NCBI GenBank assembly: GCA_031771865.1
Contig: JASISA010000025.1
Location: 3,534,001 to 3,598,000 of the forward strand
DNA from: Nothophaeocryptopus gaeumannii
Lineage: Eukaryota > Ascomycota > Dothideomycetes > Mycosphaerellales > Mycosphaerellaceae
Length of the DNA stretch: 64,000 nucleotides
Direction of reading: 5' to 3'
The notes under the pieces are model-generated. The model was not told where the DNA came from, searched no databases, and worked only from the letters and a program-made list of their open reading frames with translations. A program made the translations under genes and the position numbers. Of the stretch, positions 1 to 10,900 are shown piece by piece. The first letter of the stretch is position 1; every line of letters starts with the position of its first letter.

Positions 1-1339
1 TTACGCCTAGGAAAGCGAGACCGCCGATGCCTGGAGACCAGCCGCGGACTTCTTGAAAGACGATTGGGAAGGCACCGAAGAGGCCGTAGAGGGTTCCATC
101 TAGGACATGTTAGTCTGATGTGCTGATCCTGGGATGTAGCAGGTCGCAAAGCTCATCGCTGCTTGCTTTCTCGCCGGTCTTCATGCATGCGAAGCTGCCC
201 GCAATGCGCACAGCATACTAGTAGGCAGAGCGGGTGCTCCGCGAGAAAGCAGCGACGACCTTTGTTTTCGAACCCAGCTGCTGTCCGAACTTACAAATCA
301 CAGCCATGTACAGACTGAGCAACAGCACAATGGGCTCTCGGAATAAGAGGATCCAAGGTCTGCCTAGAGATGTCTTCAACACATGGCCAAACGTCGTCTT
401 GCCTTGCTCAACATCTCCTCGACTTCTGTACACTTTTCCCGTCTTCTTGCTAAGGGCATTCGCTCGTGCTCGCAAAATAACAGGCGCATATGTCTCGGGC
501 AGAAACAGGAAGAGGGCAATCGTAAGAGCTCCCCTGTCACCACGTCAGTCTCCTCCAATACCACCAGCTCCCCCTATTCAACACGTACGTGAAAATCGTT
601 ATAACCCCCAAAATCCACCTCCACCCCACCGTCTCCCCAACAAACCCACCCACAATCGGCCCCAAAACAGGCCCCATGAACGGCGCAGCCGAAAACAAAC
701 TCAGAGCAAGTCCCCGATCCCTCGAAGGAAACATATCAGCAATAACCCCTCCCGCATTCGTCAACGGACTCGCTCCAAAAGCTCCTGCGAAAAATCTCGA
801 TATCACCAATGTCTGGATATTCTGACTTGCTATTGCGCCGCCGTTGAATGCTGTCATGATGGTGTAGGTGACCAGGAAGATGATTTGTCGGCCGAAGATT
901 TCAGACAATGGGGCCCAGAGGAGAGGGCCAAGAGCGAAGCCGAGAACGAAGAGGGAGATTCCGAGGGTGAAGACGATTTGGGGACATTGGAATTCGGCGA
1001 TGATTTCGGAGGAGCCGCCGCTGTAGGCGGAGGAGTCGAAGGCTACGGCTAGGAGGGCGATTGCTACGAGGATTGTTATCTGCGCGACAGCATATCAGCC
1101 TGAGATGGTTTGAATGAAGGGGCTTGGGCACGTACAGCCCATCTTCTCAACGCGCCCCAGTTCATGGGGTTTCGAGGATCGTTGTCTATCCAGACGACCA
1201 CGTAGGGATCATCGTCTGTTCCTGAGCCTTGGTATTTGTACTCTTCCACGTCTTTTGTGAGGCCTGCTTTGGATATGACATCGCGGAAATGGCCTGTTCG
1301 TTGTGGTGTTTGGGCTTCGGTATCCTTCTCTTCGGCCAT
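1..1339 (-). CDS. MFS transporter, DHA1 drug:H+ antiporter type (3' end outside window)
   Basis: Proton-coupled multidrug or metabolite efflux carrier of the plasma membrane, as known for fungal DHA1 (FLU1/TPO1-like) proteins. I splice exons 1339-1136, 1079-589, 533-295 and 99-1. All have GT-AG ends and compatible phases, and the frame continues past the left edge, so only about the first 344 residues are present. Visible features are a hydrophilic N-terminus ending DPRNPMNWGALRRW just before TM1, a GR-type loop (MSEIFGRQ), a long TM4-5 run with RFFAGAFGASP, and the antiporter motif C (GPVLGPIVGGF) followed by GWRWI. The last exon (GLFGAFPIVFQEVRGWSPG) is also typical of the family. The third intron (294-100, about 195 nt) is longer than its 55-nt neighbours. 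Substrate is unknown. Family call is firm; splice details are by eye. Confidence 0.88.
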
Positions 1340-2048
1340 GATGGTTGATATAGCTCAAACTCCAAGCTTTTGCTTTCGTCCTTGATGCGCCCACTCTTGC
1401 TCCTTCTCCGCGGTCTCTTGATGTGCAAAGTTCAGAGGACGAGTGTATCCTGAAGCGTTGATCGCGTAGAGATAAAAGACAAAGGCAGTCAAAATTTTGT
1501 CGAGAGACCTACTATGATACCCTCGGCTTTAGATAAACAAGAGGGACAACGCGTTCGATACCTTAGCCCGTAGACTAGATGAGGTCAGAGTTACTTTTCG
1601 GTTTGGACATGCCGTCCAGCGCTAAAGGCACTAGAACTAGAGCTTTCGGGAAACGGCATGATGGTGACGTTCGCTCTTGAATAACCATGGCTCTATTCGC
1701 GTGCTGGCTCATCAATGGCCACGTGAAAGGCTCTGTTCGGTAGGCGCTTGCGCTGCTTGCACAGCTTGCATCCATGAGTGTTGCATGCGGCCGCAGATGG
1801 GAGAAAGAGAAATGCAGAGAGGCTGATGTCGAATGACGTTAAAAGTCGGCTCGATGCTTCGGAAGCATTGCCGAGTCAACATATTTCTTGGCATTACCTC
1901 CTGCTACTCACTGTTCTGTATTACCTTCTCCTATTAGGAATCCTCAAGTTTTATCTTTCCTAAATGAGACATAGCAATCGCATCCCCACGACCCAACCCT
2001 TTCTCAACCTACAGTCCTCCTCTCCTCCTCTCCTCAAGCCTATCACAC
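1340..2048. other. intergenic, promoter side of the MFS gene
   Basis: I see no protein of convincing composition here. It lies upstream of the minus-strand MFS start and downstream of the next minus-strand gene, so it should hold the MFS promoter and the 3' end of the neighbour. The short open frames on both strands look random. Confidence 0.5.
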
Positions 2049-2825
2049 TTAGAAAGAACTACTCCTTTCAATATCCACATCCGATCCAATACTCTCCTTC
2101 ATAGCAGCACAAATCTTCCACGCCTTGAACCTCTCACACTCATCCAACCTTTCCGCAGGCCCCAAACGACTTTCTTCAAACACAACAACATTCATCTTCT
2201 TCCCTAACGCCAGCTCCGCCATTGAATGAAGACACCGATCTAGCGAATCCCTTGGCGAACTCTTTTCCGTTTGTGGCGGCTTGCGTATCCCAACATGGAT
2301 CTCGGCCAACTGCAGACGAGGAAACACGCTGTCTTTGAGAAAGCGGCAGAGACCTTCCGAGGCGATATCCAGCGCGTGCTCTGCATAATGCTTATTATTG
2401 GCGCCGTTGGTAAAATCCTCCGTGGATAGATACAACACGTGTCTTCCAAGGAAGGGGGAGTATTTCCAGAAGTGGCGGAGGTAGTCTTTGTGCATGCCGT
2501 GTGGGTGAGGAAGAGCGTCGTGGGTGACGAACAGCGTGACGGACTGGTTATTGAAGCATTCACGGTATTCCTTGCTGAGCTGTTGATTGCTGAGAAGGAT
2601 GTTGGGCGGAGGAAGGTTCGTGATCCAGGCCGTCTTGACGACGTTAGAGGCATACGTTTTAGAGTCGAATCGTTCGAATTTGTGCGTTGGATCGAGGAAA
2701 GTGTAGACCTTGTCTCGAAGTTCACGGGCCATATCGAAGAAGCGGAAGGGTTGCTGCTTCACCACATCAACTGGATCGAAATTGGATTCGGGTCCTTCAT
2801 CATCGATGGTGTCTTCGTTGGGCAT
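2049..2825 (-). CDS. ELR-type F-box-like/2EXR-like hypothetical protein (intact copy)
   Basis: Single open frame of 258 residues. It belongs by pattern to the large fungal group with an N-terminal F-box-like motif of the form Phe-x-x-x-x-ELR-x-x-(I/V)-Y; here FRFFDMARELRDKVYTFL at about residues 26-44. This is followed by a conserved 'NQQLSKEYRECF' block and a C-terminal region of unknown fold. Members are mostly uncharacterised; a substrate-adaptor role is only an inference from the F-box resemblance. A second copy lies 0.5 kb upstream (3328-4349, pseudogene) and aligns along the whole length, so the pair arose by local duplication. The upstream flank also aligns to the other copy, and in the upstream copy the coding frame runs further into this region, so the true start of this gene could be upstream. 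Confidence 0.7.
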   Translation of the reverse strand: MPNEDTIDDEGPESNFDPVDVVKQQPFRFFDMARELRDKVYTFLDPTHKFERFDSKTYASNVVKTAWITNLPPPNILLSNQQLSKEYRECFNNQSVTLFVTHDALPHPHGMHKDYLRHFWKYSPFLGRHVLYLSTEDFTNGANNKHYAEHALDIASEGLCRFLKDSVFPRLQLAEIHVGIRKPPQTEKSSPRDSLDRCLHSMAELALGKKMNVVVFEESRLGPAERLDECERFKAWKICAAMKESIGSDVDIERSSSF

Positions 2826-3050
2826 ATGAGAAGACCTTCTCTGACCAATGTCTTCTTCTCGATCGGCGGCTCCTGAATATGAATGGCTGGAATGATGGAC
2901 ATGGTGAGTTGACCTCCCGAGAAGCCATCAGCGAGCGTCTTTTGTATGCCACAGTGCCAGGAAACATAGTAACACAAGCCGCATTCATTTTACCAAAAGA
3001 TTGTTACCACAGCATTGAAGCCTACAGACGAAGCAAGGAGGAGCCGTCAA
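2760..3050. repeat. downstream block of a diverged local duplication (partner 4080-4470)
   Basis: On the minus strand this segment and 4080-4470 share ordered, clearly similar stretches beyond the coding cores. Examples are TTCAATG following a GAAGC/TAGGC step, a GCTCGCTGATGG block, and the TTGGT..GAGGTCTTCT step just upstream of the ELR coding sequence. This extends the paralogy of the two ELR-type genes into their 5' flanks and indicates a tandem segmental duplication of about 1.0-1.3 kb. Boundaries are approximate. Confidence 0.55.
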
Positions 3051-3327
3051 AATCGTACTTGAATCAGGCAGTCGTGAGCAAGGTGACGATAATTCAACGG
3101 CAATGCAAATTCCAGTCGTTCCGGTCGCAAGCAAACGGTTGGTTTGGATGATTCTTGTTATCGGATGGGTTGTTGCTAAAAGTAAGACAGCTTCCAAGGC
3201 AACAATCTGAGTTTTGCAGAGTGTAGTTCGCTCAATGCTAGAATCGATTCATTGAGAAAATTGGGCGAATCATCTCTAAACGACTTCATCAGATGCACCA
3301 AACCCCAAAACATCCTGAACAGCATCA

Positions 3328-4349
3328 TCAATGCTTCTTCCTGCGACCTGCGATGCTTCTTCTTTGATCCAATTCAGCACAAAGTCCTTCTCCAATCTCT
3401 CCATTCATAAGGTCGTTCTCAGCAGCGAGGAGCTTCCACAATCTAAACTTGATCATCGTATTCTCGCCCACAGTGGTATGTTTCGGTTCAGCAAAGACAG
3501 TAAGACATATCTTGCTCACCAGCGGCAACTCTTTCAATTATTCCAACATGTCTCCCCCAAGTGCGAGGCTGAGATCGTGTGCAGTGTCCTTGATTTGTAG
3601 AATAGTCCGATGTCATCCTCGTCGATTCGCAAATGAGGCAGATCGCGATGATACTGGGCCAAATAATTTTTTGGATTCCGCTCGAGACTTTCCAAGCCGA
3701 CGATAGCAATACATGGCTCTTCTCCTCTTATTGTCCTCCTGTGACAGAAGCATTCTGCAGGAAAGTTGAACACGAGTCGCTGGATCACTTGCTAATATTG
3801 CCGAAATCGATGAATGTCGAATCCTTGAAGGACCATATCATAGTTCATGACTAGCGATACAGGCTCGTCCTTCCAGCAGTCGCGATACTCCATGCTGAGT
3901 TGCTTGTTACTTAAGACGAGAGGTAGAGGAGTGATACTGGCAACCCAGCCCCACGGAATGACATATTTGCCGTAAGTCTCGTTACCGACACGTTCGATGC
4001 TGTTGGGGGCAGGGAGGAGCGTATAGACTTCGTCTCGGAGTTCTCGTGCCATGTCGAAGAAGCGGAAAGGCTGTTGCTCGGGTATAGGCTCTTGAGGTAG
4101 TCCTTCGTTGTTGACCGACTGCTCGTCCATCTGATCCTCATCAAGTATAAGAAGACCTCGAACCAAGGTCTCCTTCGAAATGAGGCTGAAAATAGGATCC
4201 GGGGACGAGGAAGAACTATCTGAGTCGGGTGAATTCTCTTCTCTGTCTGTACTCTCCACACTCGCCACTAAGGCCCTCCCAACCAGGCTGCTCATGAGAT
4301 TTGCATCCATGATGTTTGAGTATACCGTACTACGCCCTCCAGAATCCAT
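3328..4349 (-). pseudogene. broken tandem paralog of the ELR-type gene
   Basis: Same family as 2049-2825: FRFFDMARELRDEVYTLL, then LSNKQLSMEYRDCW. The frame is open from 4349 to a TAG at 3794-3792. After the stop it continues in the same frame (VIQRLVFNFP) to about 3534, then coding resemblance resumes in another frame (KELPLVSKICLTVF..FRLWKLLAAEND) down to 3328. Ungapped comparison places the TAG opposite a serine of the intact copy (FRQY-stop against FWKYS). There is no plausible GT donor near it, so an intron is a poor explanation. Lesions are one nonsense codon and one frameshift around 3535. The N-terminus carries an acidic/serine stretch absent from the short model of the intact gene. 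Confidence 0.7.
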
Positions 4350-4470
4350 CAGCGAGCAGAGGTCTATTGTACACGGCCCTTGGAGGCAACACGGTGACAC
4401 AAGCCAGGCACCACATCCACACTACCTCCAAACTGCCATTGAAGCCTTCTGAGGAAGCAAGGGAGAGCCG
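4080..4470. repeat. upstream block of the diverged local duplication (partner 2760-3050)
   Basis: This is the counterpart of 2760-3050. It includes GCTCGCTGATGG at about 4348-4360 (minus strand) and the TTCAATGG step at about 4430-4445. Similarity fades into unrelated sequence upstream of about 4470. Limits were judged by eye. Confidence 0.5.
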
Positions 4471-4930
4471 CGGTATCCACCATCGAAGGCAGCATCCTTC
4501 CGCAGTCCAGTGAATGCGTCGTACATGGTAAGCATTCATCAAGCAGAAAATGCTTCCCGTTGTTCAATACTGAATCGTGGTCATCGCCGCTTGCAAGCTT
4601 ATAGGTGATATCTCCACGTAGTCGTCCACAGTCAGAGGGCCAGAGCATCGAACCAGTGCAATCACGAAGGCGGATGGTACCCGGGAGGGGTCATTGTGTC
4701 AAAGATCATCGTTCTGTTCGGTCCACTACACACAGCCTCTAACTATCAAAAAGCGCAAAGGCAAATAGAAGGGTATCGTCCGAAAAAAGGTCCACACACA
4801 TCATGCAACTGGCTCAAAACATCCAGTTCGCTTCCCCAAAGAACGCCAATCATATGCGACCACATCACCCGACGCGCTTCTTTCCTGCTCCAACCACATG
4901 GCATAATCCAATTGCTCAGAGTTGGTTCAA
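4401..4930. other. intergenic between the ELR pseudogene and the repeat-protein gene
   Basis: No convincing gene. The left part is the duplicated 5' flank of the ELR-type copies. The right part is the 3' flank of the large minus-strand gene, whose stop codon ends at 4931. Confidence 0.5.
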
Positions 4931-7900
4931 TCAAGAAAACCCAGCAATCTTCTTGAACCAACTGCCCCTCTTACTATCACCTCTTTGGGGCATGCTCGGT
5001 CTTCCATAAGACCCACCACCCATCATGTCCGCATACCCGCCACCATAACTCTTGCTCCTCCCGTGGGAATTGGAACCGTCTGAGCTCTTGACGTTTTCTT
5101 GCTCCCTCGTCTCCCTCCTTCTCCTCCTCCGTTCAGAATCCTCATCCTCATAACCACCACCATACCCATCATCCCTCCTCTTTCGATTCCGATATTCCCT
5201 CGCCGTCCCGGGCTCATCATCATACATGTTCCTCTCGGGAGCAATATCCTCCCCAAAATGTATCGGAGCATCGACGATAGTCCTCTCGATCGGCGGCGGA
5301 GGAGGCGGGTCATCATTGACGGAATGGACCCAAGAGGCGGTTTTATCGCCGCCGGTCTTTATAGCGTGAGCAAGCGGCTCGGGAAGTTTGCCACTTCCTT
5401 CCATATCCGCACCACGCGCAACACGGGAGGACTCACCATTACGACGATCAAAATAGTCTTCTGGGACGCCGCCGGTATCGCGAGGATACTCGGAGTGACG
5501 ACGCGATGTGCGGGGTCGTGAGCTCTTCTCGCCGCCACCGCTGGGTTCCGCTACGCTGCGGCGCATGCGACGTTCTTCTCTGCGGAGGCGGCGGGCTTCT
5601 TCGTCTTCGGGTGCATCCATGTATGAGCGTCGACGGTCGGTCTTGGGTCTTGATGAGGCTGCGGCGGCTGCAGCTGCGTCTTCTTCGGCACGTTGTTGTT
5701 CGCGCTCGCGACGTCGAGCACGTCGCTCCTCTCGATCTTGTTCTTCCTGCTTGGCTAGGCGCTCTTCTTCAGCACGTCGAGCGTGGCGCTCTTCTCGTCG
5801 GCGTTCACGTCGTTCTTGATCCTCTCGAGCAATGCGGTCCTCTTCCTCTCTGATCTTGGCACGTTTGGCTTCATCGCGGTCTTTGCGGCGAGCGGCTCGG
5901 GCTTCGTTCTCTTCCGCCTCACGGGCACGACGTTCACGGCGCTCTCTTCTACGTTGCTCACGTTCGGCATCCTCGGCTTCTGTCACTGGCGCGGTGTCCA
6001 TGCCATCGCCTTCTGATGCCTTGCGCGAACGATGAACCTTGCGATCTTCTCGGCGAAGACGCTTTGAGTTGTCGTCATCGTAGACCGAGTCTCTCTTCCG
6101 GCGAGCACCCGCATCGCTGTCATACTTGGTGCTCTGACGGCGATCTGGGGTCGGTCGTGAAGACCCGCCTCCCCTGAAAGCTCCCATTAGACCGCCCATG
6201 AGACCTGCTTTCTTGGCATTGGAAGCACGTCGTGGGGGAGCCGGCCGCTCGACGAACTGCAGGTCATCTGGTCCAGAGAATATCTTGGCATCATCAGATC
6301 CACGAGGCGCGTCGACCATGAGCTCGTCGTCATCACCGAGCCCACCAGACATTTGCGCATTCTGCGTTCGCGACTTGCTGGATTTTTGGCGCTCTTTCCG
6401 TACATCCTTGGCGGAGTCTTCCGGCTCGTCAACTACGATCATGTCATCAGAGTCGATTGGATAAGGATCCGGAATCTTGCGTGTCTTGCGCTCGGACTTG
6501 GATCGACTGACGCCCAAGACCTTGGCTGCCTTCGCAGACATCTCATGTTCCTCGGGTGGGGGCGACACAAGGCCAGAGTCGCCGACAGCAGTTGAGTGAC
6601 GGCGAGAGCTGGACTTTTGTGCCGAAGAAGGCTGTCGTGTCGATTTGGATCGCGCCGGCGTAGAGGCGCCACCGAATAGAGAAAAGCTCATTCCTCGTGA
6701 AGTGCTCGGTCGTGACTTGCTCTCCTTCTCGACCTTGTCGGATGCTGAAGACCTCGAGGCCTTCTCAAGTGGATCCTTGTCACCTGATTTGCGCGCCGAT
6801 TTCGAGCGCGACAGGCCAGAAGGACGTTCTGTAGTCTTTGGGGACGTGGTCTCGTCGCGCGACTTTTCTTTCGTAGACTTCTTCGGAGGCGTCGCACCCC
6901 AGAAACCCCAAGACGAAGAGCCCTGATCGCGCACAACTTTCGGTCGTTCCTTCTTCGACGACTTCCTCTCTCTGGGCTCTTCCTCAGGCGGCGGCGTCGG
7001 AAGTTCAGGCTCGTCACCAAGCAAGTCCTCAAAATCAGCCGGCGGTGGCGGAGGAGGCTCGACAATCGGATCGGCCTTTTTCTTGGATTTCTTCTCGTCC
7101 TTGCTGGAAGACTTTTTATCCTTACTCGACTTCTTCGGTGGCGACGCTGGCATCTCAGGCTCCGGGTCGTCAAGAAAGTCGTCAACTGGAAATCCACCTG
7201 GTACCGGCGAAATGGACTGAGGTGGCGGCGGCGCGAATTCAGGCTCCCTGGTTTTCTTCGACGACTTCTTGTCTTTCTTCGACTTCTTATCAGGAACGAT
7301 CTCAGGTTCTGGAATGACCTCAATGATGGGTTCAGGTTCTGGTTCCGGTAGAGGCTCCTCAGGCGGAGCGGGGATGTCCCAGAGGCTACTCTTTTTAGAC
7401 TTCTTCTCAGGCTTGGCGTCGGCGAAGTTATCAGCTTGCAGCGCCTTGATGCGATCTTGAATACTGCCACCCTTCTTCAACTTGGATGACTCTTTTGCTG
7501 ATGCCTTGGGAGGCGACATTGCTGATGTGAGCCCATCGTCTCCAAAAGAAACATCTGGCATCTTCGAAAAGCCGTTGAAGGATGCGTCCTGATTGGCCCA
7601 CGGGTCCAAGCCAATTTTATTACTCGCGTCGGCACCGGTTGTGGCTTTCTTAGTCGACTTGAGAGATGAACCCCAGAATCCCCAGCCGTCAGCCTTCTTT
7701 GGTTCGTCGAATGAGAGCATCGGATCGAGCTCAGGCTCTGGAACGAATTCTGGCACCAGCTCCACCTTCGGCTCTGACTTCTTGCTGGACTTGCTGTCAA
7801 CCTTTGACAACTTCGAGTCTTTCTTCTTGCTGTCCTTCGCATCCTTGGAGGACTTCTTCTTGTCGGCGGGCGGAGGTGGTGGAGCATCGAAGTCGTCGAG

Positions 7901-10900
7901 GATGTCGTTCGGGTCTTCACCAAGGGCGGCTGCGAACGCTTCTTCATCGGCCTTGCGCTGAGCCTCAGCAGCTTCTGCAGCGTCCTTCTCTTCTTGCTCT
8001 TTCTTCTCTTTGGCCTCGCGCTTCTCGCGCTCCTTCTTCTCCTTGAGTGTTTCCTTCTTGGTGCTGCCAAAAAGGCCCCAGCCGGAAGACTTCTCTTCCT
8101 TCTTGGCCTTCTTGTCTTCCTTGGGCGGCTCTGGCTCGGGCTCTTCGACGATGTCCAGGATATCTTCAACAGGCGCCTTCGCACTGGACTTGCTGTCTTT
8201 CGACTTGGTCTTGGAAAGCGGAACCTCTTCGATCTTGGACTCCTCCTTTGCACCTTTCTTCTTGCTCTTCTTGGTCGTGCTGGTGAAGCTCCAAGGATCA
8301 CCGGCAGATGGCTCATTCATGTCAAGCAGGTCAGCGCCAGGGTTGGCATCTTCGATAGCGAGCATATCGGGTACAGCCGGTGGAGGAGGAGGGTCCACGC
8401 CCTTCTTCTTTTTCGTCTTTTTGCCTGAGAAGAGGTTAGCACACGTTCCACAGCACCGCTCAAAACATCGAAAGATTCACCAGTGGTCCACGATGCCCAA
8501 GGGTCCTCCTCCGCCGATTTCTCTTGAACAGATTCTGGCAGGAGGACCGATGCGCCGGGACTGGGATCTATGATTTCGACGATGCCTTGGCTTTTCTTGG
8601 CCTTTTTGGGCTTCTTCTTCGTACCTGTGGACCACGAGTTCATCCAGTCATCGTCGGCTTTGGGCTCGACGACGGCCTCGGGTTGGAGTTCTTCTGGAGC
8701 CGGTGCTTCGATTACGGGAAGTGCCTCGATAACTTCGCCCTTCTTCTTTTTCTTCTTGTCAGTCTTGCCCCAGCCAGCGCCACTGAACCAGTCATCTTCA
8801 GGCGCCTTCTCCTCAACGGTACGTTCCGGGGGCGGAGGTGGAGGAGGCGGAACTTCTTCGATTGCGCTCTTCTTCCCTTTCTTCTTCTTACCAGTGTCTG
8901 CCCATCCACCACTGAGCCAGTCGTTTGCCGGTGGTTCTGGTTCCGGTGGTGGAGGCGGAGGAACTTCGATGATAGGCGCGGCGGGCTCCTCAGACCAGTC
9001 AAAGGCACCCTTCTTCTTTTTCTTGTCTTTCTTTCCCGTACCGAGCCAGTCATTGACTGGCGGTTCGGGCTCAGGAGGAGGAGGTGGAGGCACTTCGACA
9101 TTGTGTCCAGCAGGTTCTTCCGACCAGTCGAATGCGCCCTTCTTCTTTTTCTTGTCCTTCTTGGTAGACGTTCCCCAGCCAGCAAGAGCATCATCTTCTT
9201 TGACCGGCTCCGGAGGCGGAGGCGGAGGCGGAGGAACCGCAACGATCGGCTCAGCAGGCTCCTCGGACCAGTCGAATGCACCTTTCTTTTTCTTCTTGTC
9301 TTTCTTGATGGACGTTCCCCAGCCGGCGAACGCGTCGTCTTCCTTGACCGGCTCCGGCTCAGGAACCACGATCACTGGTTCTGGTTCAGGCGGAGGCAGC
9401 TCTTCGACCTTGTTTTTCCCTGCCTTCTTCGCTCTCTTCTTGTCCTTGGCCGACATGCCAAATCCCCAAATGTCCTCTTCTTCATTCTTCTCCTCTTTCG
9501 GCGGCTCAGGCTCGGGCTCTGGGACGACCACCACCGCAGGCTCAGGATCTACATCCCACATGCCCTTCTTCTTGGCCTTCTTGTTGTCTTTGGCGCTCGT
9601 GAAGCCACCCCACAGATCCTCGTTCGCCGGCGGCTCTTCGGGAGCGGGTGGTGGAGGAGGCGGGACCTCGACGATGAGTTCAGGGTCGAACGCGCTGATG
9701 CCCTTTTTCTTCTTCTCCTTCTCGGCCTTCTTCTTGTCTTTCGCAGACATGAAGCCGCCCCAAGGGTCTTCTTCCTTGGGTGGATCTTCCTTCGCAGCTG
9801 GTGCGCCGAGATCTAGATCTGCAGCGGCATTATCGTCGAAGCCGAAGTCGAAACCGTTGGAAGACTTCTTGTCGTCCTTCTTCTTCGACTTGGTGCTAGC
9901 TCCGAAGCCCCACGAGAGGTCCTCTTTAGGCGGCTCAGGTGCAGCGGGTTCTGCCGTCCCAAAGCCCCAGCCGTTTCCAGATCCCCATCCCGAGCCCCAA
10001 CCTCCAAAGCTGAAACCACTGCCTTTGTTCTCGACAGGCGCGTCCTTCTTGCCGAGTCCGAAGTCGAGGTGGAGTTTGGGAGCAGCCTTGTCGTCATTGA
10101 GGTTGATATCGTCAAATTTCATGTCGTTCTTGTCGTCTTTGGGCGGTTCTGGTGCGGGATCGTTCTGCGCACGCGATCAGTACAATGCCATGGTTAACAA
10201 ATGTCCAAGTGTCCGTGAAATGACACGAAAGATGGCCGTTCCGCGTTAGGGAGTAGCTGATATCGATACGTAGCCAGCGTCTCCGCGTGAGATTGCGGAG
10301 GTCTGAGCTTACGGCAGCTGCGCCCCGGACTGCACGACGGTCCAGAAAGGGGTCGATCGCGGATCAGCTCGCGCCATTCGCCACGCTTGATTCTCGAGCT
10401 GCAGGCACACCTGATGGAATGGAGATCGATCAAACATACCTTGCCTTTCTTCTTTTTCTTGTCTTTCTTGCCGAAACCAAGCCAGTCGTCCGCATCATTG
10501 GTCTCTTCTTTTACAGGTTCGGGTGGCGGTGGCGGTGGTTCTTCGACGATGGGCTCAGGCTCGGGCTCGGGGTCTTTCTTGCCTTTCTTCTTTTTCTTGC
10601 CTTCGAAAGTGTCAGTCAAAACTGCGAGAATTGAATCTGTATTGACAACATACCGACTGTCGCAAAAGAGCCCCAGTCATCCACTGGATCTGCTTCTTTG
10701 ACGGGCTCAGGCTCCGGTTCAGGCTCTTTTGGAGGCTCGGGCTCAGGTTCAGGGTCAGCATTCTTGCCCTTTTTCTTCTTCGACTTCTTCGTCGTGAAGC
10801 CACCCCAGTCGTCCTCGGGTGCAGCCTCAGGAGCAGCTGGCGGTTCTGGAGCAGGTTCCGGCTCTGGATCGGGCTCGAAAGAAAACGCATTCTTCTTCTT

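Noticed and set aside
234..1052. 272-codon plus-strand open frame
   Set aside because: Antisense to the MFS transporter, whose motifs and splice sites are clear on the minus strand.
8570..10249. 559-codon open frame on the plus strand (and a 430-codon frame at 8524-9816)
   Set aside because: It is the exact antisense of the Pro/Glu/Lys repeat gene. Codon bias of the repeats leaves the opposite strand free of stops, and the product (poly-Phe/Leu and Gly/Ser blocks) is not protein-like.
10601..10622. Acceptor at CTCGCAG for intron 3 of the repeat gene
   Set aside because: It would leave a 32-nt intron, below the usual fungal minimum; the acceptor at TTTCGAAG gives 53 nt and restores the repeat pattern.
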